Source: Enterovibrio norvegicus FF-33 (GTDB lineage Bacteria > Pseudomonadota > Gammaproteobacteria > Enterobacterales > Vibrionaceae). Taken from it: a stretch of 46,759 nt of DNA. Made by a program: the position numbers and the translations under genes. Shown piece after piece: positions 1 through 7,996 of the stretch. The notes below the pieces were generated by a model. The model saw only the letters and a list, made by a program, of their open reading frames with translations. It was not told the DNA's origin and made no database searches. Position 1 is the stretch's first letter. Each line of letters begins with the position of its first letter. The stretch spans positions 1 to 46,759 of the forward strand of contig NZ_AJYD02000031.1 of NCBI RefSeq assembly GCF_000286835.2. The letters run 5' to 3'.

Positions 1-45
1 TTTGGGACCAGAGGGTCGGGGGTTCGAATCCCTCTTCACCGACCA
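1..45 (+). tRNA. tRNA-Pro(UGG), 3' portion only
   Basis: The window opens inside a tRNA. What remains is the anticodon loop with TTTGGGA (anticodon TGG), the 3' anticodon stem, variable loop, a T-arm with GGTTCGAATCC, the acceptor 3' strand and an encoded CCA end at 43-45. The acceptor end CACCGACCA and the loop closely resemble E. coli proline tRNAs such as proM. The 5' half lies outside the window, so the cloverleaf cannot be checked in full. Confidence 0.88.
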
Positions 46-54
46 CATTCAGAG

Positions 55-82
55 AAAGCCCGCTCAATAGAGCGGGCTTTTT
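55..82 (+). terminator. Rho-independent terminator after tRNA-Pro
   Basis: An 11-bp perfect stem (55-65 with 70-80) closes a 4-nt AATA loop and ends in a T-run. It lies ten bases after the tRNA CCA end, so it most likely ends the tRNA transcript. Confidence 0.9.
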
Positions 83-524
83 CGTATCTGCGATATAACT
101 TTTGATAACACATCTTCAAGAAATCCTTCTCGTTTGCCTTATCTTTGACTGCGTGTCCTCACAGATCTCACCAAATAAACGCGCGTGAGGTGAGAATTCC
201 CTACCTTTTGTTACAGCTATATTGCTCTTGGTTGAATACTTAGACGATCCCAAATTTCAGCAAGCATTGCGGTTTTGTATCTGATACACATTGGTTTTAC
301 GCGTTATTCTCCGACATTGACCAAGCATGTCGATGCTGCTAATTAGTGTATTGATGAATATTTATTCGATTAAGTGTCATATTTTCAGTAATAAGTGTTA
401 GTTTGTTGATTTTTCGTGAAACATTTGACAGATTGTAGGGCGTTAAATTGGTCTTGTTTTGTTGATGTAAACAGGGATTGTTTTCAGACAGGCACGGAAT
501 TGTGCAGTATCAAGGGTCTGGTCA
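83..524. other. Non-coding upstream region of the peptide ABC operon
   Basis: About 440 bp without a convincing gene. It is AT-rich and should hold the promoter of the ABC operon. A TTGACA hexamer at 425-430 could be a -35 element, but no good -10 sits 16-18 bp downstream, so I do not call a promoter. The ArgR-like box at 353-370 is listed separately. The AAGGG at 512-516 is the probable ribosome-binding site of the ATPase gene. Confidence 0.5.
353..370. promoter_or_regulatory. Possible ArgR (ARG box) operator
   Basis: The core TGAATATTTATTCG (355-368) matches the enterobacterial ARG box pattern TGAAT-WWWW-ATTCA with one mismatch in the core. It lies about 155 bp upstream of the peptide transporter operon. 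ARG boxes usually occur as pairs about 3 bp apart and I see no convincing second box, so this is a candidate only. Confidence 0.35.
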
Positions 525-2249
525 ATGGCATTGCTTGAAGTAAAAAATCTTCGTATTGAGTATCCGTCTCGTCACGGCATCTTTGCCGCAGTTAAAAATC
601 TCTCCTTTTCTATCGAACGTGGCGAAATTGTTGGCGTTGTGGGTGAGTCTGGCGCAGGAAAATCGACGGTCGGTAATGCAGTTATCGATCTTTTAAGCCC
701 ACCCGGGCATGTTGCCAGTGGTGAGGTATATCTCGAAGGTGAGTTGATCTCTGGTCTTTCGCCGGAAAAAATGCGCCATTATCGCGGCGCGCGAATTGGA
801 TTTATTTTTCAAGATCCGATGACTTCATTGAACCCACTCTTCACGGTTGAAAGACAGCTTGTAGAAACGATTACCACTAACCTTGGTTTGAGCGTTGATG
901 AAGCGAAAGAACGTGCTGTTTCTCTGATGGAACAGGTCGGGATCCCTGATGCCAATGTGCGGATTAAACAGTATCCGCACCAATTCTCAGGTGGGATGCG
1001 TCAGCGTGTGGTTATTGCCATTGCGCTTGCTGGAGAGCCGGACTTAATCATTGCAGATGAACCGACAACGGCTTTAGATGTGTCGATTCAAGATCAAATC
1101 CTTAATCTGATCCGTGAACTTTGCGTGAAAAAGAACGTAGGTTGCATGCTCGTCACCCATGACATGGGTGTTGTTTCTAATGTGACGGACAAAATCGCAG
1201 TCATGTATCGCGGGGACTTGGTCGAATTTGGCGAAACCGCCAAGGTGTTGAATACTCCTGAGCACCCGTATACCAGAAGCTTGATTTCCGCTGTGCCTCG
1301 ATCAGACATTAAGCTCGATCGCTTTCCATTGGTCAGCTACATCGAAGAAGCGGTCGACATGAAGCCGCTGGACGTGAAAACCCATTGGCTGGGTCAAAGT
1401 CAGGATCAGCGCTCGTACACTGGGCCGTTGCTTAGCGTTGAAAACGTGAACCTTCGCTTTGTCACCAAAGACTCTTTCTTTGAAAGCCGCCGTGAATATG
1501 TGCAAGCGTCGGATGACGTTAGCTTTGATGTGCATGAGGGCGAGACATTTGGTCTTGTCGGTGAGTCTGGTTCAGGGAAGTCGACCATTGCGCGAGTTAT
1601 CGCCGGTTTGTACCCACCTAACTCCGGTAAGGTCACTTTCGAAGGTATCGACCTTACTGCGCTGAAAAGTGAAGCTCAGCGCCGTCCCATACGCCGTCAG
1701 ATGCAAATGGTGTTTCAAAACCCGTATTCATCCATGAACCCCCGTATGAAAGTGCAAGACATCATTGCGGAGCCAATTCGTTTTCACCGTCTTGCTGAGA
1801 ACGAAAGCCAAATCCGAATGATTGTGGGTGACTTGCTCGACCATGTCGGTCTTGGTCGCGCAAGCGGCATTAAGTACCCACATGAATTCTCCGGCGGTCA
1901 GCGCCAGCGTATCTCTATCGCTCGTGCACTGGCAACGCGCCCACGTCTGCTGATTTGTGACGAACCAACGTCTGCATTGGATGTGTCTGTTCAAGCTCAG
2001 ATATTGAATTTGCTGAAAGATCTCCAGCAAGAGCTGAATTTGACCATGTTGTTCATCAGCCATGATTTACCTGTGATCCGTCAAATGTGCGATCGCATCG
2101 GTGTCATGCAAAAAGGCACCTTGCTCGAAGTTGCCAAGACGGAAGACTTGTTTACGTCACCCCAGCACCCGTACAGCAAGAAGCTGATATCTCTTATGCC
2201 CGAATTTAAGGGGATGAGTGCGTTAGAGGCTGCTGCCGCACCACAATAA
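525..2249 (+). CDS. Peptide ABC importer, fused double ATPase subunit
   Basis: A 574-residue protein with two complete ABC ATPase domains in one chain. It should power uptake of oligopeptides or similar solutes through the two permeases encoded downstream. Domain 1 has Walker A GESGAGKST at residues 40-48, signature FSGGMRQR from 154, and Walker B ending DE at 178-179. Domain 2 has Walker A GESGSGKST at 346-354, signature FSGGQRQR from 455, and DE at 479-480. The two halves correspond to DppD- and DppF-type subunits; the fused layout is like E. coli YejF or GsiA. All catalytic motifs are intact, so both halves look active. It is the first gene of the operon, an unusual position for the ATPase, with a modest AAGGG ribosome-binding site. 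The substrate cannot be read from the sequence; the ArgR-like box upstream hints at peptides or arginine-related nutrition. Confidence 0.93.
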   Translation: MALLEVKNLRIEYPSRHGIFAAVKNLSFSIERGEIVGVVGESGAGKSTVGNAVIDLLSPPGHVASGEVYLEGELISGLSPEKMRHYRGARIGFIFQDPMTSLNPLFTVERQLVETITTNLGLSVDEAKERAVSLMEQVGIPDANVRIKQYPHQFSGGMRQRVVIAIALAGEPDLIIADEPTTALDVSIQDQILNLIRELCVKKNVGCMLVTHDMGVVSNVTDKIAVMYRGDLVEFGETAKVLNTPEHPYTRSLISAVPRSDIKLDRFPLVSYIEEAVDMKPLDVKTHWLGQSQDQRSYTGPLLSVENVNLRFVTKDSFFESRREYVQASDDVSFDVHEGETFGLVGESGSGKSTIARVIAGLYPPNSGKVTFEGIDLTALKSEAQRRPIRRQMQMVFQNPYSSMNPRMKVQDIIAEPIRFHRLAENESQIRMIVGDLLDHVGLGRASGIKYPHEFSGGQRQRISIARALATRPRLLICDEPTSALDVSVQAQILNLLKDLQQELNLTMLFISHDLPVIRQMCDRIGVMQKGTLLEVAKTEDLFTSPQHPYSKKLISLMPEFKGMSALEAAAAPQ

Positions 2250-2367
2250 TTTAATGCCGATAGTGGAAAGGATGGTTGTGTCCGTTATCGGTTTAATTTT
2301 GCGAGACCTAGCGCTTTGCAAATACACAACAGATCGGGAGTTCGCTCCCAGCATAAGGAGTCATGCA

Positions 2368-3927
2368 ATGAAAACCATGAAGAGCAAAATCGCTATTGCG
2401 TTGATGGCAGCGGGCTTGAGCTTTGCTGCATCAGCCGCAGACATTACCGTTGCTTATGATGCAGATCCTGTATCCTTAGATCCCCATGAGCAACTGTCAG
2501 GCGGTACCCTGCAGCTGTCACACATGGTCTTTGATCCTCTCGTTCGCTGGACGCAAGACCTGCAATTTGAGCCGCGTTTGGCATCAAGCTGGGAGCGTAT
2601 CGACGACAAAACCGTACGATTCAAGCTGCGCGAAGGGGTGAAATTCCATTCTGGCAATGATTTTACTGCCGATGATGTGATTTGGACGGTTGAGCGTTTG
2701 CAATCATCACCTGATTTCAAAGGCATCTTCACGCCAATCGCGGAAGTGCAGAAAGTGGATGACTACACCGTCGATTTTATCACTGATGGCCCATATCCAC
2801 TTGTGCTGCAAACCATGACGTACGTGTTCCCGATGGATGCCGATTTCTACTCAGGTAAAACCGACGCTGGTGCAGACAAATCGCAAATCCAAAAAAGCGG
2901 TTCTACTTTTGCTTCTACCAATGTTTCAGGTACCGGTCCTTTTGTCGTGTCATCTCGCGAGCAGGGCGTGAAGGTCGAATTTGATCGCTTTGGCGACTAT
3001 TGGGATAAAGAAAGCCCAGGCAATGTCGACAAACTAACGCTCGTGCCAATCAAAGAAGACGCAACCCGCGTTGCAGCGCTGCTATCTGGCGATGTTGATA
3101 TGATTGCACCGGTTTCTCCAAACGATCATAAACGTGTTGAGAAAGCGAAAGGCATTGATCTGGTGACACTACCGGGCACGCGTATCATCACGTTCCAATT
3201 GAACCAAAATGTGTCTGAACCGTTACGTGACCCACGTGTTCGTCAGGCCATTGCCTATGCCGTTAATAACGAAGGCATTGCACAAAAGATCATGAAAGGT
3301 TTCGCAACGACCGCTGGACAGCAAAGTCCAGCAGGTTATGTGGGTCATAATCCTGATCTTAAGCCTCGCTATGATCTGAAAAAAGCCAAATCTTTGATGA
3401 AAGAAGCAGGCTACGGCGATGGTTTCACCATCACCATGATTGCGCCAAACAACCGTTACGTGAACGACGAGAAAATTGCACAGGCAGTGGCGGCAATGTT
3501 GTCAAAGATCGACATCAAAGTGGATCTTCAAACCATGCCAAAAGCGCAGTACTGGCCTGAGTTTGACAAGTGTGAAGCGGGCATGCAAATGATCGGCTGG
3601 CACTCTGACACAGAAGACTCCGCGAATTTTACTGAGTTCTTGACAATGACGCGTAATGCAGACACGGGTAAAGGCCAGTACAACTGTGGTCACTATTCTA
3701 ACAGCGAAGTGGATAAGCTGGTGGAAGCAGCAAACGTAGAAACTGACCCGACGAAACGCGCTGAAATGCTGAAAGCAGTAGAAACCACCTTGTATAACGA
3801 GGCTGCGTTTGTACCTCTACATTGGCAAAACCTAGCGTGGGCTGCGAAGTCTAACGTCGATATTCAGCCTATCGTCAATGCGATGAACTTCCCTTACTTC
3901 GGCGAATTGGTCGTCTCTGAAAAGTAA
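2368..3927 (+). CDS. Peptide ABC importer, periplasmic binding protein (SBP_bac_5)
   Basis: A 519-residue extracytoplasmic solute-binding protein of the DppA/OppA family. The open frame extends upstream to 2254, but the start at 2368 is preferred: it has AAGGAG at 2355-2360 and gives a clean signal peptide, with a predicted cut after AASA near residue 23. The mature protein begins with the family pattern in which a beta strand is followed by PxSLDPH, and has the FKLREGVKFHSG segment typical of peptide-binding proteins. It should capture the substrate in the periplasm and deliver it to the permeases encoded by the next two genes. The 118-bp gap after the ATPase gene could hold an extra promoter or processing site. 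A strong hairpin follows the stop codon. The specificity is unknown; dipeptide, oligopeptide or another amine solute are all possible. Confidence 0.92.
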   Translation: MKTMKSKIAIALMAAGLSFAASAADITVAYDADPVSLDPHEQLSGGTLQLSHMVFDPLVRWTQDLQFEPRLASSWERIDDKTVRFKLREGVKFHSGNDFTADDVIWTVERLQSSPDFKGIFTPIAEVQKVDDYTVDFITDGPYPLVLQTMTYVFPMDADFYSGKTDAGADKSQIQKSGSTFASTNVSGTGPFVVSSREQGVKVEFDRFGDYWDKESPGNVDKLTLVPIKEDATRVAALLSGDVDMIAPVSPNDHKRVEKAKGIDLVTLPGTRIITFQLNQNVSEPLRDPRVRQAIAYAVNNEGIAQKIMKGFATTAGQQSPAGYVGHNPDLKPRYDLKKAKSLMKEAGYGDGFTITMIAPNNRYVNDEKIAQAVAAMLSKIDIKVDLQTMPKAQYWPEFDKCEAGMQMIGWHSDTEDSANFTEFLTMTRNADTGKGQYNCGHYSNSEVDKLVEAANVETDPTKRAEMLKAVETTLYNEAAFVPLHWQNLAWAAKSNVDIQPIVNAMNFPYFGELVVSEK

Positions 3928-3947
3928 GCGGTAATCGTAGTGTTTTT

Positions 3948-3969
3948 GGCTCCGGGCTTTTCCGGAGCC
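3948..3969 (+). terminator. Intercistronic hairpin between binding protein and permease genes
   Basis: A perfect 8-bp GC-rich stem (3948-3955 with 3962-3969) with a 6-nt loop GCTTTT. Only a broken T-stretch follows. It sits between the binding-protein gene and the first permease gene, where many ABC operons carry a partial terminator or mRNA-stabilising hairpin that lets the binding protein be made in excess. Either role is inference. Confidence 0.7.
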
Positions 3970-3993
3970 AGTTTGTTGTTTGCGGGGCGATGA

Positions 3994-4971
3994 ATGTTTA
4001 CGTTTTTGGTTAAGCGCCTGGTTCAGGCACTGGTAGTGATGTTTGTGATCAGCCTGGTGGCGTTTTCCATCCAGGACAATCTAGGTGACCCTCTTCGGGA
4101 GCTGGTTGGGCAGTCTGTCTCTGAAGCAGAGCGAAACGAGTTACGCGATGAACTCGGCCTCAATGATCCTTTTTTTGTTAAGTATGGCCGTTTTATATCG
4201 AGCGCCGTCGAAGGAGACTTAGGCACTTCCTATTTTTATAAGCGTCCAGTCGTTGATGTAATTCTCGACAAACTGGTGGCAACGTTAGAGCTGGTTATCG
4301 CTGCTGCCATTATTATCGTTTTGGTGTCGATCCCTCTCGGGGTTTATTCCGCGATTCACCCTAATAGTTTTCTGACCAAGCTCATTATGGGCTTTAGTAT
4401 CATTGGTATTTCTGTGCCGGTGTTCCTGACCGCAATCATGTTGATGTACGTGTTTGCGATTGAATTAAATTGGCTGCCCTCATACGGGCGAGGAGACACA
4501 GCTAACTGGTTTGGCTGGGAATCAGGCTTTTTCACGGTGGATGGTTTAGCACACTTGGTGTTGCCTGCTGTTTCATTGTCTTCAATTATGCTTCCCCTGT
4601 TTATTCGCCTTGTACGCTCTGAAATGCTCGAGGCGCTCAGTACCGAGTACGTGAAATTTGCTAGAGCGAAAGGGATGCCAGAGCGCAAAGTGCAATATCA
4701 ACATGCGCTGAAAAATACCATGCTGCCTGTTGTCACCGTCGGTGGTGTACAGATAGGAACCATGGTGGCCTACACCATTTTGACTGAAACCGTGTTCCAG
4801 TGGCCGGGTACAGGCTTTTTATTTCTTGAAGCCATTAACCGTGTCGATACGCCGCTTATTACCGCGTATGTCATTTTTGTTGGTTTGCTATTTGTCGTCA
4901 CCAATACCTTGGTTGATTTGCTGTATGGCTTAATCAATCCAACCGTTAACTTAACCGGCAAAGGAGCGTAA
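3994..4971 (+). CDS. Peptide ABC importer, permease (DppB type)
   Basis: A 325-residue inner-membrane permease of the BPD_transp_1 family. The N-terminus (LVKRLVQALVVMFVISLVAF) is the usual first membrane helix of DppB/OppB proteins, followed by a periplasmic section with the ELGLNDPFFVKYG segment and several further helices. The cytoplasmic EAA loop that docks on the ATPase is visible around EYVKFARAKGMPERKV. Length is normal for the family. It forms a heterodimeric channel with the next gene product, whose start lies 2 bp beyond this stop, so the two are almost certainly co-translated. The chosen ATG follows a GGGGCG stretch. Confidence 0.93.
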   Translation: MFTFLVKRLVQALVVMFVISLVAFSIQDNLGDPLRELVGQSVSEAERNELRDELGLNDPFFVKYGRFISSAVEGDLGTSYFYKRPVVDVILDKLVATLELVIAAAIIIVLVSIPLGVYSAIHPNSFLTKLIMGFSIIGISVPVFLTAIMLMYVFAIELNWLPSYGRGDTANWFGWESGFFTVDGLAHLVLPAVSLSSIMLPLFIRLVRSEMLEALSTEYVKFARAKGMPERKVQYQHALKNTMLPVVTVGGVQIGTMVAYTILTETVFQWPGTGFLFLEAINRVDTPLITAYVIFVGLLFVVTNTLVDLLYGLINPTVNLTGKGA

Positions 4972-4973
4972 GT

Positions 4974-5915
4974 ATGAGCACTGTGACCCCGAAAGCGCCT
5001 TCTCGCTGGCAACAGTTTTTAGCCTCGGATTTCTTTTACCACTTCAAGCGTGACAAAGTCGCCATTACCAGTTTTACGGCATTCATGTTGTTTATGCTGG
5101 TGGCTGTTTTTGCCCCTGTCCTGTCACCGGCCGATCCATATGATTTGTCGTCTATCGATATTATGGACTCGGAGTTACCGCCCACGTGGATGGAGTTTGG
5201 AGATGAGCGTTTTGCATTAGGCACGGATAATCAAGGCCGAGATATTCTTTCGACCATCATGTATGGCCTGCGTATCTCGTTGCTGATTGGCTTGGGTGCT
5301 GTTGCACTGCAGTTATTCTTGGGTATCGTGATAGGACTCAGTGCGGGCTATTTTGGTGGACGTATTGATAGCCTGCTAATGCGCATCGCTGACGTGCAGT
5401 TGTCGTTTTCTACCATGATGGTTGCCATCATCGTCTCGGCGATTTTTAAAGCCAGCTTTGGTAGCGACTTTTACAGTGAATACGCCATTTTGATGTTGGT
5501 TGTCATCATTGGTTTCGCTGAATGGCCTCAATACGCACGGACTGTGCGGGCTAGTGTGCTTGCGGAAAAGAAAAAAGAGTATGTTGAAGCGGCGCAAGTC
5601 ATGGGCTTTAGAGCACCGCGCATTATGTTTAGGCATATTTTGCCAAACTGCTTATCGCCGATTCTAGTCATTTCTACCGTGCAGGTTGCCAATGCGATCA
5701 TGTCCGAAGCTGCGCTCTCATTCTTGGGGTTAGGCATGCCGGTTGATAAGCCATCATTGGGTTCGTTGATCAGCATTGGCTTCAACTATATCTTCTCGGG
5801 TTCTTGGTGGATCACCGCATTCCCTGGCATCGTCCTTGTTATGTTGGTGCTGGTGATAAACTTACTCGGCGACTGGTTAAGAGATGTCTTCAACCCGAAA
5901 ATCTACAAAGGGTAA
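4974..5915 (+). CDS. Peptide ABC importer, permease (DppC type)
   Basis: A 313-residue inner-membrane permease, partner of the preceding DppB-type protein. It has the N-terminal cytoplasmic tail and first helix of DppC/OppC proteins, the GTDNQGRDILS motif that begins the family core, and an EAA loop (EAAQVMGFRAPRIMFRHILP) that contacts the ATPase. The ribosome-binding site AAGGAG lies inside the end of the preceding gene. It is the last gene of the operon, followed by a strong terminator. No frameshift or missing segment is visible. Confidence 0.93.
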   Translation: MSTVTPKAPSRWQQFLASDFFYHFKRDKVAITSFTAFMLFMLVAVFAPVLSPADPYDLSSIDIMDSELPPTWMEFGDERFALGTDNQGRDILSTIMYGLRISLLIGLGAVALQLFLGIVIGLSAGYFGGRIDSLLMRIADVQLSFSTMMVAIIVSAIFKASFGSDFYSEYAILMLVVIIGFAEWPQYARTVRASVLAEKKKEYVEAAQVMGFRAPRIMFRHILPNCLSPILVISTVQVANAIMSEAALSFLGLGMPVDKPSLGSLISIGFNYIFSGSWWITAFPGIVLVMLVLVINLLGDWLRDVFNPKIYKG

Positions 5916-5974
5916 GCCATGTAAATTCGGAAGTGGCTATTGTCGCTTCCCTTGGCTCGCTTCAGTTTGCTAGC

Positions 5975-6005
5975 AAAAGCCCCGGTCATTTGGCTGGGGC
6001 TTTTT
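5975..6005 (+). terminator. Rho-independent terminator of the ABC operon
   Basis: Inverted repeat AAAAGCCCC (5975-5983) and GGGGCTTTT (5996-6004) around a 12-nt loop, ending in a T-run. It lies 60 bp after the last permease stop codon. Confidence 0.88.
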
Positions 6006-6109
6006 GATCTCATGCTTATTGAGTCATTGCTTTTCTATTCGTCGGTATAGCAATTTCGAGCTACGCTAACTAACTGAACAATAAAAACACTCCTCAATGG
6101 AGAAGGGCG

Positions 6110-6922
6110 ATGCGTAGACGTTTGTTTCACTTATTGGGTGTGTTGTTACTACTGCTATCAACATCAAAGATGGTTCAGTCTGCAGAGGCAGATTGTGACT
6201 CTTCGCGACAGGGTAATTGGAATATTGTGCAGGAAACGTGTCCTATTGGACAAGGTTTGTGGGGGAGAGCACCAGAAAACCTATCGGGAATATTTTGGGT
6301 GCAATGTGGGTTGCTAAGCAGCCTACCTGAGTCTGGGTTTGCCCAAAAACTGAATGGTCTTCCTAACAAAGAAGCCTTGGTTTTTCGCCAAGAAGGAAGT
6401 CAGTATCGCTGTCTTGTTGGACCGTTTGTACAATATTCAACAGCTGTGAGCGCGCGTGACGAACTGAGAAAACAGCCAGCGCTGTCGCGTGCTTTTATTC
6501 GGAATGCCCTTATGGTGGAAAATGGCGCAGAAAAAGTTATAGGTAACTCTTCTACCAAAATGAATATCAACGGTAAGGCTAGTGGGAACGTATCAGCGAC
6601 TAAAGCCGCTCTTAAGCGTGATTATTTTGATTTGTTGGGTTTAAGAAGTCCGAAACCTCGAGATGGCGAAAAGCGTTACACCGATGACAAGTTTGTTTGG
6701 TGGCGAGCCTCTTTGAAAGAGGCTACATCCACTTGCGAAAACGATGGAATGAAACTGGTGTCCGAATCAACACTCAGATCAATTTCAAGGAGTGCAGAGT
6801 ACAAATCCCAATTGCCCTCCCGTTTACCTTTTTGGGTTGCGGAGCAATATGCTTTTGATTCGATAATGATGGTACCCATGCCGCTGTCAAAAGAATCCGT
6901 GCTATTGGTACTGTGCGAATAA
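6110..6922 (+). CDS. Secreted SPOR-like protein, copy A
   Basis: A 270-residue exported protein. Residues 1-25 are a signal peptide (RRR followed by a leucine-rich core, probable cut near QSA/EA). Residues 62-133 resemble a SPOR domain: it starts FWVQCG, carries YRCLVGPF in the middle and ends with A.S.RDELR and FIRNA, the pattern by which SPOR proteins bind denuded glycan strands of peptidoglycan. A C-terminal domain (about 178-270) contains RSPKP, WWRA and LVSES and ends VLCE. Cysteines are at 29, 44, 66, 101, 209 and 269, all matched in the neighbouring copy B, which suggests up to three disulfides. The gene has its own upstream region and no obvious partner except copy B. A role at the cell wall is inference from the SPOR-like segment; I do not recognise the C-terminal domain. 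Confidence 0.78.
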   Translation: MRRRLFHLLGVLLLLLSTSKMVQSAEADCDSSRQGNWNIVQETCPIGQGLWGRAPENLSGIFWVQCGLLSSLPESGFAQKLNGLPNKEALVFRQEGSQYRCLVGPFVQYSTAVSARDELRKQPALSRAFIRNALMVENGAEKVIGNSSTKMNINGKASGNVSATKAALKRDYFDLLGLRSPKPRDGEKRYTDDKFVWWRASLKEATSTCENDGMKLVSESTLRSISRSAEYKSQLPSRLPFWVAEQYAFDSIMMVPMPLSKESVLLVLCE

Positions 6923-7142
6923 AAACGCATTTACCGTCATGACATGTCCACGTTTGTTCCACGCCCTTTTGCACATGTTGTGAAATCTGCTGTAGAAACT
7001 ATCAACAAATCCCTCATTTTACACTTCGCTCTCTACAATGTGCCGTTGAATCAATAACGTGTAATGACACGAGCGGTATGAAGGTATGCATGGGTGTAAG
7101 ACAAACAGATCTGCGATTGAGGTTGATGAGGCAGTGAGAGGA

Positions 7143-7925
7143 ATGACGCGTACCTTATTCTTGATGGGTCTATTTTTCTCCAGTAGCACCTTTGCCACGA
7201 AGGCGTGCCAGACGCTGAAGGTTGAGCAAGGCATAGGGATTGTCTCTGCTCAGTGTCCCATAGGTGAAGGGCTGTGGAGCAAGAAGCCATCACCACAAGG
7301 CGGTGCTTTTTGGGTGCAATGCGGCATTTTGGATAACCTGCCAAGCGTAGCTTTTCGACAACGCATTGAAAAGCATATAGCCAACAACGCGGATTGGGTT
7401 TTAAAGCCAGAAGAGAAAGGCTTTCGATGCCTGCTTGGTCCTTATCAAGCATTCAACGATGCCGTTGCCATTCGCGATAAAATTCGCCAAGAGCCTGTGA
7501 CGTCTGATGCCTTTATCCGTCAAATAGATTACCCAGAGAAGTCTTCTTCTCAGTCTACCAAAGCCCAGCACTCAACCAAAAAGCCAAGGCAAACCCTGAG
7601 CAAGGGAGCGACAGTGCGGAAACTCGACCCTGTTGTCGGGCTTTGGACGCCAAAGCCCAAAGGTAATGACGCGCGTTACTCCATCCACCAACGAGATTGG
7701 TGGCGGGCTACCTACTTGGACGCTAAAAAGGCCTGTACGCAATCGGGAAAGAGGTTGGTATCAGAGTCAGCCATTCGCCGCGCTGTCTCGCGACAAGGTG
7801 CTAGAGAGCAGTTCCCAGCGACCATTCCGTACTGGTTAAGCAGCGGTAACGTTTACGATATTAAATTGGACATGGCGTTTGTGGCCATTTCAGACACGCT
7901 AACGTTGAATGTGCTGTGTGAGTGA
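7143..7925 (+). CDS. Secreted SPOR-like protein, copy B
   Basis: A 260-residue paralogue of the preceding protein, same order of parts: signal peptide 1-18 or so (cut near TFA/TKA), a CPIGEGLW motif, a SPOR-like segment 57-126 (FWVQCG ... FRCLLGPY ... FIRQ), a basic Ser/Lys/Thr-rich linker (about 130-160), and a C-terminal domain with WTPKP, WWRA and LVSES ending VLCE. Cysteines 22, 38, 60, 96, 198 and 259 align with those of copy A. The open frame begins at 7086, but the ATG at 7143 gives the signal peptide; GAGG at 7128-7131 lies 11 bp upstream, and a GTG at 7134 is an alternative. The two genes arose by an old tandem duplication, since only about a third to a half of positions are shared. 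Predicted to be periplasmic; function unknown. Confidence 0.78.
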   Translation: MTRTLFLMGLFFSSSTFATKACQTLKVEQGIGIVSAQCPIGEGLWSKKPSPQGGAFWVQCGILDNLPSVAFRQRIEKHIANNADWVLKPEEKGFRCLLGPYQAFNDAVAIRDKIRQEPVTSDAFIRQIDYPEKSSSQSTKAQHSTKKPRQTLSKGATVRKLDPVVGLWTPKPKGNDARYSIHQRDWWRATYLDAKKACTQSGKRLVSESAIRRAVSRQGAREQFPATIPYWLSSGNVYDIKLDMAFVAISDTLTLNVLCE

Positions 7926-7952
7926 TGGACGGATATTACTGAGTGCAGAAAC

Positions 7953-7982
7953 AAAAAAAGCGACTGTTAAGTCGCTTTTTTA
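7953..7982. terminator. Bidirectional terminator between SPOR copy B and gor
   Basis: AAAAAAAGCGAC (7953-7964) pairs with GTCGCTTTTTT (7971-7981) around a 6-nt loop. The A-run and T-run on the two sides allow it to serve the plus-strand SPOR gene and the minus-strand gor gene. Confidence 0.88.
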
Positions 7983-7996
7983 TGTAAAACAGACTC

